Below are positions 7,759 through 15,922 of a stretch of DNA of 35,948 nucleotides, piece by piece; position 1 is the stretch's first letter; each line of letters starts with the position of its first letter. Location of the stretch: NCBI GenBank assembly GCA_026390735.1, contig JAPLFJ010000068.1:1-35948 (forward strand), in the 5' to 3' direction. Position numbers and translations under genes: made by a program. The notes below the pieces were generated by a model. The model saw only the letters and a list, made by a program, of their open reading frames with translations, was not told the origin of the DNA and did not search any database. Source of the DNA: Ignavibacteriota bacterium (GTDB lineage: Bacteria; Bacteroidota; Ignavibacteria; Tepidaquicellales; Tepidaquicellaceae).

Positions 7759-10044
7759 TTATTTAATATTCTTACTTGCCTTCCATCTGCCGTTCATTTT
7801 AATTCCCGGGTTTGATGAAGACCACTCACCGTTAATAACGTACTTCCCTCCTTCTGCAGTTACCTTACCTGTAAAATGATATTTGTTAGTCATTGCAAAA
7901 GCATTAGCTTCAATATTCCCGTCGTTAAAAGTAAAATTCATCGGTGGAGGAGGCATTGCCGAACCTTCTACTTTCATGTTTGCACCAATCATACTTTCTG
8001 AAATAAATGTTACACTCATCTTCATAGGGATAAATTCTCCTTTTGCAGAAAGCATTGCCGCTTTAATTTTTGATTCTGCAATCTTGTACGGAGTACTCCA
8101 TGCATCCCAGCAGGTACCGCCGTCCCAATCACCCGCAAGATCCTTTGCTTCAATCTTTCCTCCTACAAGTATTGTTTTACACGCCTTCGTATCAAGCCTT
8201 GTAACCTTCACGCTTAAAACCGTTTCAGGCTTTATAACAGAAACCTTCCACGAAACCGAACCAGCAGAGCTCAAAGTCTTTATCCTGTCTCCGCCTAATG
8301 CAAAATCACCGCCTGTGCATTCAATCTCAAGTTTCGTACCTTTCTCACTTGCCGATGAAATCGTCGCAGTAATTGTAAACTCAGGGGCCGCACCTTCAGA
8401 TTTCAAATCAACAAACATCATTGCAAGCAGCTTATTCTTATCCCACTTCTTACCAGTCGCGCTCTCAAGCGCTTTAAGAACCGCATCATCTGCCTGAAGC
8501 AATTGCTGGTTAAACTTCTTCATAGAAGTATCTTTTTCTTCAACCTGTTTCGTAGACTCGGATAGTATTTTCTTGATTTCAGCGGGGGTGAGCTTTGGGT
8601 TAATGGAACGAAGCAAAGCAATCACACCAGTAACCTGAGGTGCGGCAAAACTTGTACCGAAATGAGATTTACCGTCTTCCATTTTATTCTCGCCGCATAC
8701 AACAACAGTAACTTCATCATTCGTATTTTTTTCCGCAACATTCGAATAATCTGCCCAGGTCCCATCTCTGTTGACTGCGCCAACGGTAACGAGGTTGTCC
8801 ATCTTATGGCTCCAGATTCTTGTCCCTTCAATTATATTCGCGTCATTACCTGCTGTCCCGACAATAATCACATTAGGATATTTTTTCTGAGTCCGTTCAA
8901 GAAAACTTTTAAAGACTTTGGAGTAATCCTTATGCTGAGCCAGTGAATAATCTTTCCAGTGATTCCCGAACGAACAGTTAATTACAGTAGCACCATTTTC
9001 AATTTGTTTCTGAATATTTTTCATTGCATCCATAGTATAGATTTTCCCGTTGTACTCAAACTCTGATACATTTTCAGCATCAACCTTAGGCTTATTTAAT
9101 CCTTTTAAAGACAAATTGGATCCTGCGGTAGTACTTACAGTCAGATTTTCGCCAAGTATAGAAGCAACACCTGTCATTCCACCGTTTTCACCGTTTGCGG
9201 CTATAATTTCTGTGACCATGGTTCCATGTGTAAGTTCTCCTTTTGTATTCATATCTGTTTTTTCCAGCGGAACAATTACTGACTTACCCGTATTAAATTC
9301 ATCCGAGCCATAATTTACATTAACATCTACAACACCAACATTCACGTCATTCAGTTTCACTCCCGAAGCTTTTATAATATCCCATGCCTGTTTTAAGTTA
9401 ATCATCTTATACGGATTGCCGTCCTTTCCTTCATAAAACGGATCATCAAGCGGATTGCATGAAGAATTTTCTGCACCATCTATTCTAAGTATCCCGTCAG
9501 GAAAAGCTATATCAACCTTCTCAGAAGATTTCACCTTCTTCAGGGCTGCATATAAATCTCCCTTTGTCTTACCGTCAAATTCTATCTGATAAACATTATT
9601 AATTTCTATAACACCAACGATCTTACCATTAACCAGTTTTGCCACATCTTCAGCATCACTCTTGTCGTTTCCTTCTTTAAGCATAACACCGAACATATTC
9701 GCAGGTGCCATTCCGCTACTGTCCAGCTTCACCAGAGAGTTTTTTGAAGGGACTTTGTATTCAGCAATCATTTTTTTAGGACCGGAGAAGAAATAATTAT
9801 AACTAAAGAATAATCCAACACCAATGATTACTAAAGCAGCAATCCAGATAACAACCCCCTTCCTGCTTTTACCTTTTTTAACTGGCATACTTACGACAGG
9901 AGGTTGTTGTTCGTGTTTAGGGGGAACAGAAGACTTTGGCTGTTCAGGTACAGATTCTTTTTTGCCTGAAAGACTATTCCCGCATTTCGGGCAAAACCTT
10001 GCACCTTCGTTTAATTGGTTACCGCATTTTCCGCAAAAGCTCAT
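7759..10044 (-). CDS. Membrane-anchored subtilisin-like (S8) serine protease with zinc ribbon, 761 aa
   Basis: An N-terminal zinc ribbon (C4, C7, C18, C21) is followed by a Pro/Lys linker and one transmembrane helix (~63-86). A pre-domain (~90-200) precedes the S8 catalytic domain. The triad is visible: D240 (VGVVDVNV), H273 (LTHGTMV) and S465 (HFGTSFAAPQ), with oxyanion Asn at N400 (GTAGND). The last ~230 residues are beta-rich, without catalytic motifs, and may bind substrate. Topology predicts a periplasmic protease held at the inner membrane with a cytosolic zinc ribbon. Neighbours in the likely operon are a YARHG protein with a matching N-terminus and two outer-membrane barrels. The substrate is unknown. 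The large antisense frames across this gene are shadows. Confidence 0.93.
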   Translation of the reverse strand: MSFCGKCGNQLNEGARFCPKCGNSLSGKKESVPEQPKSSVPPKHEQQPPVVSMPVKKGKSRKGVVIWIAALVIIGVGLFFSYNYFFSGPKKMIAEYKVPSKNSLVKLDSSGMAPANMFGVMLKEGNDKSDAEDVAKLVNGKIVGVIEINNVYQIEFDGKTKGDLYAALKKVKSSEKVDIAFPDGILRIDGAENSSCNPLDDPFYEGKDGNPYKMINLKQAWDIIKASGVKLNDVNVGVVDVNVNYGSDEFNTGKSVIVPLEKTDMNTKGELTHGTMVTEIIAANGENGGMTGVASILGENLTVSTTAGSNLSLKGLNKPKVDAENVSEFEYNGKIYTMDAMKNIQKQIENGATVINCSFGNHWKDYSLAQHKDYSKVFKSFLERTQKKYPNVIIVGTAGNDANIIEGTRIWSHKMDNLVTVGAVNRDGTWADYSNVAEKNTNDEVTVVVCGENKMEDGKSHFGTSFAAPQVTGVIALLRSINPKLTPAEIKKILSESTKQVEEKDTSMKKFNQQLLQADDAVLKALESATGKKWDKNKLLAMMFVDLKSEGAAPEFTITATISSASEKGTKLEIECTGGDFALGGDRIKTLSSAGSVSWKVSVIKPETVLSVKVTRLDTKACKTILVGGKIEAKDLAGDWDGGTCWDAWSTPYKIAESKIKAAMLSAKGEFIPMKMSVTFISESMIGANMKVEGSAMPPPPMNFTFNDGNIEANAFAMTNKYHFTGKVTAEGGKYVINGEWSSSNPGIKMNGRWKASKNIK

Positions 10045-10126
10045 AAGATTATAATTAAGTTTGATAAAATGTATATTGGATTATAAATCTGTAAATCACA
10101 GTTTGCATTTCAAGTTTTACGATATA

Positions 10127-10852
10127 TCAGTTACCCAGTTTCTCTGTCTTGAATTTTTCCCACTGTTTTTTTGCATAATCAAGAAAACTGTCGGGTGCTT
10201 TTTTAAATGAAGGATCAACCTCCTTTATATCCCCTCCTTCAGCAACGTTTTCATACTTAATGAATGTTTCACCGCGAAGAGCATATTTAATATCTTTTTC
10301 GTGCATCATTAGTTTCAGACCAACAGGGCTTACGTCACCTCTGCATCCGAGCATATACAGGAATGTACTTTCTGCGATGCCGTTATTATTTATATCAGTG
10401 ATTGTTAATGAATTTGGTATGTATGTAAGGTCTAAAGCAGCAGGACATTGATCAACAAAGTCCTGAATCTTCCAGAGAAGTTTGTTTGAAACATAGTGGT
10501 ATCCGTATAACCATTTACTAAGTTCCGGATCGTCAGGTCTGCTTTTTATCTCAGTAGTTTTCACATCTGTTTCAGTAATAACAATCACATTATCACCATT
10601 TTTATCAGACCACTTTGCTGAGGCAATTACTTTACCGTCATATTTTATATCTTTGGGGATATCCTTTATACCATAGACCAGGCCAGATATAGTTGTAGGA
10701 ACGGTCTCGGTAGTCTTTGGCAAAGTATCTTTTAATACGGTACCGGATGTGGTTGGCTTTTCTGTTTGTTGTACCTTTAATTCCTGGGTCTTAGCACAAC
10801 CGATTGAAAAGAATAAAATAACGCATACAAAATGAAAGATTATATTCTTCAT
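10127..10852 (-). CDS. Lipoprotein, possibly of the M949_RS01915-type surface family, 241 aa
   Basis: The ATG at 10852 begins a lipoprotein signal peptide (MKNIIFHFVCVILFFSIGC) with lipobox Cys about residue 19; the in-frame ATG at 10891 adds 13 residues before it and is less likely. The mature part has a Thr-rich linker and then a domain with DINNNGIAESTFLY, CRGDVSPVGLKLMM and YALRGE. These resemble a Bacteroidota family annotated for surface polysaccharide biosynthesis (M949_RS01915). I recall that match rather than having tested it, and the function is not established. The D-x-N-x-N-G-I-A-E stretch resembles a Ca2+-binding or FG-GAP-type loop. It is the first gene of the minus-strand cluster running to 5889. 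Confidence 0.65.
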   Translation of the reverse strand: MKNIIFHFVCVILFFSIGCAKTQELKVQQTEKPTTSGTVLKDTLPKTTETVPTTISGLVYGIKDIPKDIKYDGKVIASAKWSDKNGDNVIVITETDVKTTEIKSRPDDPELSKWLYGYHYVSNKLLWKIQDFVDQCPAALDLTYIPNSLTITDINNNGIAESTFLYMLGCRGDVSPVGLKLMMHEKDIKYALRGETFIKYENVAEGGDIKEVDPSFKKAPDSFLDYAKKQWEKFKTEKLGN

Positions 10853-10940
10853 AGTTTGTTTTTTCAATAATGATTTCACTCCAATGGCCAAGTTAAAAAT
10901 ATTAATTTATAAAGTCAATATTTAAAATAATATTATCGCC

Positions 10941-11015
10941 GCATAGTATTGCGTCGTAAATAATGTAACCATGAGTTGAGCAGAAATACATTCGTTGCTT
11001 CATAAGTAATGAAAT
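10941..11015 (+). repeat. Left arm of a ~75-bp inverted repeat pair
   Basis: TTGCGTCGTAAATAATGTAACC followed by …CATTCGTTGCTTCATAAGTAAT matches the reverse complement of 12181-12256 over most of its length. A weaker third block (CATATTCGCTGGCTTATTAGTAATGTAAC at 11032-11060) repeats its second half. The arms enclose ~1.2 kb with two small genes and a dispersed repeat. Confidence 0.65.
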
Positions 11016-11179
11016 CAAGGACGAGGAGAAACATATTCGCTGGCTTATTAGTAATGTAACGCACTTACTAATTTCTCCTAAAATGTTAGTTAATTTATGA
11101 ATTACAGATCTCTATATTTTGCTATTGATTTTATAAATTGAATTGCTCATGTTTAACTTTTTAAACATAATTATTTCAC

Positions 11180-11527
11180 GTGAATAAAATAATAACAATT
11201 CTATTTGCTTTGTTTGTTTTTACAACAATCACAAAAACATTACAATCACAGGATTTCAGCGGTACATATTCCGAAAGCAACTCCAGCAAGTTGGTTATTT
11301 CTACTGAAAATGAGGGATATACGTTAACATTTACTGATTATGGGAATATTTATGCTGTTGGTAAAGGATATGTTATCGGAGGAAAACTATATTTTACATT
11401 TTACAGAACTGATAAATCTTCGGAAGGTGGTTTTGGAATTTACAGTCTTAACGTAAATAATATAAGCGCTAATCACTTTAATCTTGATTTCAGTAAAAGA
11501 TGGAACGGGACCTATAAGAAAGATTAA
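11180..11527 (+). CDS. Small secreted protein, 115 aa
   Basis: GTG start at 11180, giving a signal peptide (about 24 residues: MNKIITILFALFVFTTITKT…, cleavage near Q). The mature ~90 residues are beta-rich (FSGTYSES…KLVISTENEGYTLTFTDYG…KLYFTFYR). The FSGTYSES opening and the terminal W-N-G-T-Y-K-K look like a small beta-barrel or lipocalin-like module. I do not recognise a named family. It sits inside the inverted-repeat segment 10941-12256. Confidence 0.65.
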   Translation: MNKIITILFALFVFTTITKTLQSQDFSGTYSESNSSKLVISTENEGYTLTFTDYGNIYAVGKGYVIGGKLYFTFYRTDKSSEGGFGIYSLNVNNISANHFNLDFSKRWNGTYKKD

Positions 11528-11620
11528 TTTCAAAAACCAATAAACATTTAACTTACAAGTTTGTTCTGTTTATTAAATTAAAATTTTCTACAAAAGACTT
11601 TATTCGCTCCTTACAATAGC

Positions 11621-11845
11621 GTGCACGAAAAGAATAAAATGCGCTATATAACCGGAACAGAGTTTTCCTATCTAATATATTATAATAAAACATTTTCTGA
11701 TGTACCTCAGAGATATCTCAAAATAAAAAGTGATGGTTTGATAAAAGAACTTAATGCCGTTAGCGATATGGTTTTATTAAGCACTCCGAGAAGTTTTACT
11801 TTCATGATTAAAAGTGAGGAGGAATTCAAAGAAGTAAAAGATTAA
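11621..11845 (+). CDS. Short hypothetical protein, 74 aa, possibly a fragment
   Basis: GTG start at 11621, though the frame is open upstream to 11582 without a better start. The ORF has no signal peptide, unlike its secreted neighbours. The product is hydrophilic (RYITGTEFSYLIYYN…, ending KSEEEFKEVKD) and matches no family I know. Lack of a clear start and position between repeats suggest a gene remnant. Immediately downstream lies dispersed repeat copy 3. Confidence 0.35.
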   Translation: MHEKNKMRYITGTEFSYLIYYNKTFSDVPQRYLKIKSDGLIKELNAVSDMVLLSTPRSFTFMIKSEEEFKEVKD

Positions 11846-11864
11846 ATATAGAGTTAAATCTCAA

Positions 11865-12015
11865 TGAAACACCATAAATATATAAGTGCTACCACAATTA
11901 ATTTGAGAGGCTATTTGTCCGCTATTATACCCGAAAACGGGGCAATTTTGGATAACTTTGGGAAGAAAAACCCTCAAATACAGACTATAATCGCCATTAT
12001 TGAGGTTCTGAGATA
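11865..12015 (+). repeat. Dispersed ~140-bp intergenic repeat, copy 3
   Basis: Matches copies at 3567-3717 and 5560-5690: ACCATAAATATATAAGTGCT, GGCTATTTGTCCGCTATT, GGATAACTTTGGGAAGAAAA and CTATAATCGCCATTATTGAG. Like copy 2, and unlike copy 1, it continues into AATTAAGAGT, the sequence that in copy 2 is the tRNA-Lys anticodon loop. Confidence 0.75.
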
Positions 12016-12180
12016 ATTAAGAGTGCGAACCATTCGTAAATATTCTGTTGTTCGCAAGGTTTACCGGCTGAAGAGGAGCAATAAACTTGGATTGGGTTGG
12101 GTTTGGGTAAATCCTCCCGTTCTTGTAAAGTACTTTATGAATTAATGAAAACATACTGATTTAATTAATGGATTTACAAC

Positions 12181-12256
12181 ATGGTTATATTACTTATGAG
12201 GCAACGAATATTGTTAATGCTTATCCCATGGTTACATTATTTTTGACGCAATGCGA
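12181..12256 (-). repeat. Right arm of the ~75-bp inverted repeat pair
   Basis: The reverse complement (TTGCGTCAAAAATAATGTAACC, then …TATTCGTTGCCTCATAAGTAAT) matches 10941-11015. The 12021-12363 gap holds no gene; besides this arm it has a short G-run motif at 12089-12107. Confidence 0.65.
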
Positions 12257-12363
12257 ACCCCCAACTCTATTTCTTTTATTCTTGAACATCTCTTTTAGAT
12301 AATTTATCTTATCATGTAATTAGTTAGGGTTGTCAACTTTTATTAACTAATATTTCTCCGTAG

Positions 12364-12609
12364 ATGAAAAAGTTTGTATTTTCAATTTGTCTCGTTATTA
12401 CATTTTCCATATCAGTTAACTTCTATAATCCAAATACAGGCCCCATTATCTCAAACCTCACTTACAATAATATTACTCAATCAGGTCTTACAGTAAGCCG
12501 GACAACTGACGTCGCCGCAGACACCAGCATCAGATTGATGGTAACTGATTCAAATAAAATGCAGGCAGGAGATTTTATATCTGCAAAAAAGTTAATTCTA
12601 CTAAAATAA
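12364..12609 (+). CDS. Short secreted Fn3-like fragment, 81 aa
   Basis: A signal peptide (MKKFVFSICLVITFSISVNF) is followed by PIISNLTYNNITQSGLTVS then RTTDVAADTSI. This closely resembles the start of a fibronectin type III-like domain, in which I-x-W-T-T-D is usual; here the W is replaced by R. The domain is cut after ~50 residues, so this looks like the stub of a larger secreted protein. The tail (AKKLILLK) mirrors the signal-peptide start of the next gene (MKKLILLSL), 25 nt away, suggesting a small duplication. Confidence 0.5.
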   Translation: MKKFVFSICLVITFSISVNFYNPNTGPIISNLTYNNITQSGLTVSRTTDVAADTSIRLMVTDSNKMQAGDFISAKKLILLK

Positions 12610-12633
12610 TTTTTAAACTTTATTAAAAGTAAT

Positions 12634-13023
12634 ATGAAAAAATTAATTCTATTATCACTGGCAATTATTTGTTCTGTATTAATGCTGAGTAATTACACCA
12701 TTGCACAGGATAATAACGCAACGACTCCCGACAGCACGATTATCGTAATCAACGGGGATTCATTCTCAATTGTTCTTGAGTCGAACAAGACAACCGGCTT
12801 CAGCTGGCAGCTTGGAAGTAATTCGGATTCGAACATTGTGCATCTTTTAAGCACGGATTACATAGCACCATCAACGGATATGCAGGGACAGGGGGGAAAA
12901 GAAGTTTGGACTTTCAAAACGGAATCTCCAGGGACGGCAACAATCATTTTACAATATCTAAGACCCTGGGAAAAAGACACGCCACCAGCCCAGATAAAAA
13001 GATATGATATAGTAGTTCGGTAA
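12634..13023 (+). CDS. Chagasin-type (I42) cysteine protease inhibitor, 129 aa
   Basis: A signal peptide (~1-24, cleavage after IA before Q) leads into a single chagasin domain. The three inhibitory loops of the family are present: NKTTGF (51-56, usual NPTTGF), GQGGKE (85-90, usual GxGG) and RPW (110-112). Such proteins block papain-family cysteine proteases by inserting these loops around the active site. Length matches bacterial members (~110-residue domain). It is secreted, so it probably protects the cell surface or controls exported proteases. The upstream neighbour is a secreted stub; no target protease is in the window. Confidence 0.92.
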   Translation: MKKLILLSLAIICSVLMLSNYTIAQDNNATTPDSTIIVINGDSFSIVLESNKTTGFSWQLGSNSDSNIVHLLSTDYIAPSTDMQGQGGKEVWTFKTESPGTATIILQYLRPWEKDTPPAQIKRYDIVVR

Positions 13024-13039
13024 CAGATAAAATTTTAAT

Positions 13040-13680
13040 CGCAATGTAACCGGAGGAAAGAACGCACACTGATTTTCACTGAAAGAGCTGATTTTCACAG
13101 ATTAAAAGATTTTTCAGGGTTAGAGACAAGCAAAAATACCGATGAATCGGAATTAGAAAAATAAGAAACTTAAAAATGGAACGCGGATGACGCTGAAAGA
13201 GCGGATTTTCGCAGATAGAGATTTTTTTAGGGTTAAAGATTAGATTAGAGAAAGAGATTTCACGCAAAGACGCAAAGGGCACCAAGAGAGCAGAAAAAAT
13301 TGGAACGCGGATGACGCTGAAAGAGCGGATGAAAAACAATTATACAGTTATGAGTGAAAACGTGCACAAAATGGCAAGAAAAGATAAAAGAAGAAATGGC
13401 ACACTGATAAAAGACGATTAGAGCTGATTTTCACTGATTGTTTTTTAGGGTTAAAGATAAGAAAAGATAATTCTGGTTTACCAGCGTATGAATGATGAAA
13501 TAAGAGAGTATAGAGATAGATAAAGAATTTCCCCGCTAAATTCATCCCGGACCTACGGCGAAATTCACGAAATAGAGAGAAGAGATTTATCAGGGTTAGA
13601 GATAAAAAGAATGGAACGCGGATTTTTTCAGGGTTAGAGATAAAAGATTTCTGGTTTACCAGGTTATGAATCAGTATTTG
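13040..13680 (+). repeat. Mosaic word-repeat block 1
   Basis: Non-coding. Built from recurring short modules: 'GAACGCGGATGACGCTGAAA' (twice), 'AGGGTTAGAGA' after 'GATTTTT(T)', 'GAGTGAAAACGTGCACAAAA' (13350), and TCTGGTTTACCAG followed by (C)GTATGAAT (twice). The same modules recur at 16.3, 23.8, 26.8, 33.2 and 35.1 kb. The gap 13024-13818 holds no gene. Confidence 0.75.
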
Positions 13681-13818
13681 GAAGCAGAAAATGCAGACTC
13701 TTGCTACATTCTTGTTGAGTGTGAGGCTACTGATACAGTAATTTATGGTTTATCAACTTCTTTTTGTTTCTCAGCAAAAACTTTGTTTTTAAAAATAATT
13801 TAATGAAAGGGTTATAAA

Positions 13819-14883
13819 ATGTCTAAGTTTAAAAATATGTCACTCAAAATCGCCGCAATGATGTTGCTGGTTGTGGTTGTCACAATGCTGAACGGATGCA
13901 CGACGGATCCAATGGGTGGAACGGGTGAAACGTTTCGTTTCGTCTTCATGGCAGACAGCCGTCTTGACTCACTTGAACATCCTGTGAACACACCAGTGTT
14001 GAACGCCATCATCAACCAGGTATCCACGTTGTCACCAAAACCGTCCTTTGTGATGTTCGCCGGCGATATGTCCTACATGGGCTATCTCGATTCCTCCTAC
14101 ACATTCCAGGCATGGAAAGACTTGTTCGCGCCCCTGACCAGCAGTGGAATAGCCTTGTACAGTGCCATTGGCAATCACGAGTTGTATCACCAGCACTCTT
14201 CTTCACACGCCTTCCTGCTCGGCAACCAGCTGGCTTTCCAAAGTGCGTTTCCAGAGAACCCCGGCAACGGTCCGACCGGCTACGAACACCTGACCTATTC
14301 CTTCACCGCTCAGGGCGGCAATTCTTTTTTCGCTGTACTTGATCCATACTATCTGACGCAAGACACAACCCACGAAAGCCTGGGGGGCAACATAGATTAC
14401 ACACAGATGTCATGGCTAAGAACACAGGTGTCACAGACCAGGGCAACACACAAATTCCTTTTCCTTCATACACCCTATTACTATGTTTACGACGACCCGC
14501 AAGAACCATCGGCAGCAAACCAGTCCTATACAGCGCTTTGGTCTTTCCTTGACTCCAATAATTTCGACATCTACGCCTGCGGACATTCGCATCTCTTTTC
14601 CCGCAAGACCGTTGATAGCAGTGTCCCCCCGAATCCACAGACTACGCCACCGACACCCCTATGGAAGAATAATGTTGTTCAGCTTCTCAATGGCACCTGC
14701 GGGGCGGGACCAGACGTTAACTATATCGATCCAATTGTCAGAACTAACTGGAACGTGCACAATGACCAATTAACCTATTACTTCAGCGTCGTGGACATTA
14801 CCGGCAACTCCGTAACGGTAAACAGTTACCGCGGCTACACAGGGAGCTACATCTTGTTCGATACTTTTACAATTACCAAGTAG
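13819..14883 (+). CDS. Calcineurin-like metallophosphoesterase lipoprotein, 354 aa
   Basis: A lipoprotein signal peptide has lipobox Cys at C27 (LNGC). The metallophosphoesterase motifs appear in order: D46 in FMADSRLD, GD at 82-83 (FAGDMSY), GNHE at 118-121, H217 (FLHTPY) and GHSH at 255-258. The first motif is D-S-R rather than the usual D-x-H, so one metal ligand is missing or replaced, a variant seen in some exported members. Predicted role is phosphate-ester hydrolysis at the envelope. The gene is clearly richer in G+C than its neighbours (about half GC in sampled lines) with C/G-ending codons, which suggests recent transfer. A GC-rich hairpin follows at 14933-14962. Confidence 0.9.
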   Translation: MSKFKNMSLKIAAMMLLVVVVTMLNGCTTDPMGGTGETFRFVFMADSRLDSLEHPVNTPVLNAIINQVSTLSPKPSFVMFAGDMSYMGYLDSSYTFQAWKDLFAPLTSSGIALYSAIGNHELYHQHSSSHAFLLGNQLAFQSAFPENPGNGPTGYEHLTYSFTAQGGNSFFAVLDPYYLTQDTTHESLGGNIDYTQMSWLRTQVSQTRATHKFLFLHTPYYYVYDDPQEPSAANQSYTALWSFLDSNNFDIYACGHSHLFSRKTVDSSVPPNPQTTPPTPLWKNNVVQLLNGTCGAGPDVNYIDPIVRTNWNVHNDQLTYYFSVVDITGNSVTVNSYRGYTGSYILFDTFTITK

Positions 14884-14932
14884 AACACGTTATGACGCAG
14901 GTAAATACAAATGAACAGGCAGGAGATAAATG

Positions 14933-14962
14933 AATTCTCCCCGCTTCAAGCAGCGGGGAATT
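14933..14962. repeat. REP-like CCCCGC palindrome
   Basis: CCCCGCT…AGCGGGG forms a 7-bp GC stem with a 6-nt loop, flanked by AATT on both sides. Similar palindromes occur twice at 33418-33488. It could end transcription of the phosphoesterase gene, but it lacks a T-run. Confidence 0.5.
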
Positions 14963-15133
14963 AAGCCCGAAGTCATTAACCTGCCGGTGAGTTTATACAG
15001 ACAATATTGGTTGTTTTACTGAAATCAGATAATAGTGTTAACAGCACAGAGGTATAAAAGATGTTTAATTTAAATGAATGTTATTGGCGGGATGAATGTT
15101 GTTAGATTTAACATTAATTTAAACAATAATAGT

Positions 15134-15550
15134 ATGGTAAAATTATTAGGGATTTCAAAAGTGCTGGCAGGTATGCTGGTTTTAGCTGTGGTATGTTTTT
15201 CAAGCATATTTCCGTCGTGCAGTGTTTCAACTGCAAATCTTTCTGACGTTAAGTTATGTTCTTCGATGAACGGTAATGATTGCAGCGGTGATGCTTCTTC
15301 TTTTCACGCAGATGTAGCAGCGATTTACTGCACAGGAAACGTGAAGAATGCTCCGTCGAAGACAAAGGTAACCTTTGAGTGGAAACACGAAGGTACATCA
15401 ATGGGAAAAGCCGAAGTGGAAACAGACGGCGGTTCTGTGAACTCAACTTACAAACCAAACGGTACACTTGAACCGGGTAAATACTCTGTGACAGTGAAGA
15501 TTGGTGTGGATAATGCAACTCCTGTAACGAAAGAGTTTACGATAGAATAA
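15134..15550 (+). CDS. Ig-like lipoprotein, 138 aa
   Basis: The frame is open from 15074, but the ATG at 15134 directly begins the signal peptide (MVKLLGISKVLAGMLVLAVV) with a lipobox-like IFPSC. The mature domain has four further cysteines in its first half and a beta-sandwich pattern (TKVTFEWKHEGTSMGKAEVE…, ending LEPGKYSVTVKIG…KEFTIE), typical of Ig/Fn3-like modules. The likely location is the outer membrane or periplasm. No specific function. It is followed closely by three stacked hairpins. Confidence 0.7.
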   Translation: MVKLLGISKVLAGMLVLAVVCFSSIFPSCSVSTANLSDVKLCSSMNGNDCSGDASSFHADVAAIYCTGNVKNAPSKTKVTFEWKHEGTSMGKAEVETDGGSVNSTYKPNGTLEPGKYSVTVKIGVDNATPVTKEFTIE

Positions 15551-15568
15551 AATTACGGATATACATTC

Positions 15569-15658
15569 AACCCGCACAGCGGGTTGGAGGATTACAGATT
15601 ATAACCCCCGGTTGCCACCGGGGGTTATTCATATTAAACCCGCCCCGGCGGGTTTTTT
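15569..15658 (+). terminator. Three consecutive hairpins ending in a Rho-independent terminator
   Basis: Hairpin 1: AACCCGC-ACA-GCGGGTT (15569-15585). Hairpin 2: an 11-bp perfect stem ATAACCCCCGG…CCGGGGGTTAT (15601-15628). Hairpin 3: AAACCCGCC…GGCGGGTTT followed by a T-run (15636-15658). The last is a canonical terminator for the Ig-like lipoprotein gene. Between 15661 and 15907 I see no gene. Confidence 0.85.
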
Positions 15659-15907
15659 GGTATTTGAAGGGAGTTGCAGAAAGTATCAAGAATGAACCTA
15701 CAGGTTGTAAGGGGCGGTGAATTTACAATAAGTGAATAAACATATCAGATAAATTCCCGAAATAAAATCAGGCAATGATTGAAGAGACAAAAAAAATGCA
15801 CAATAAGTTAAGACAGAATAATATAGCAAAGTCACCTCTTTTATTCATTCCAGGACTATAAAGTCTTTGAAGGAATCCTTGAAACAGGGCGGAAACGAAC
15901 TTTTTGA

Positions 15908-15922
15908 TGGCACAATAATTGC
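15908..15922 (+). promoter_or_regulatory. Sigma-54 -24/-12 promoter
   Basis: TGGCAC-AATAA-TTGC matches the sigma-54 consensus TGGCAC-N5-TTGC exactly. The next gene downstream on the strand is the 54-residue membrane protein at 16091. A near-palindrome, AAGGAATCCTT (15870-15880), lies 33 bp upstream and differs from the GTCTCA palindromes found at the other promoters. Confidence 0.7.

Noticed and set aside
7883-10054. Several plus-strand ORFs of 76-204 residues
   Set aside because: Antisense shadows of the subtilase gene, whose catalytic motifs fix the true frame.
13076-13545. Minus-strand ORFs of 87 and 65 residues
   Set aside because: They are translations of word-repeat modules; similar frames appear in other repeat blocks.
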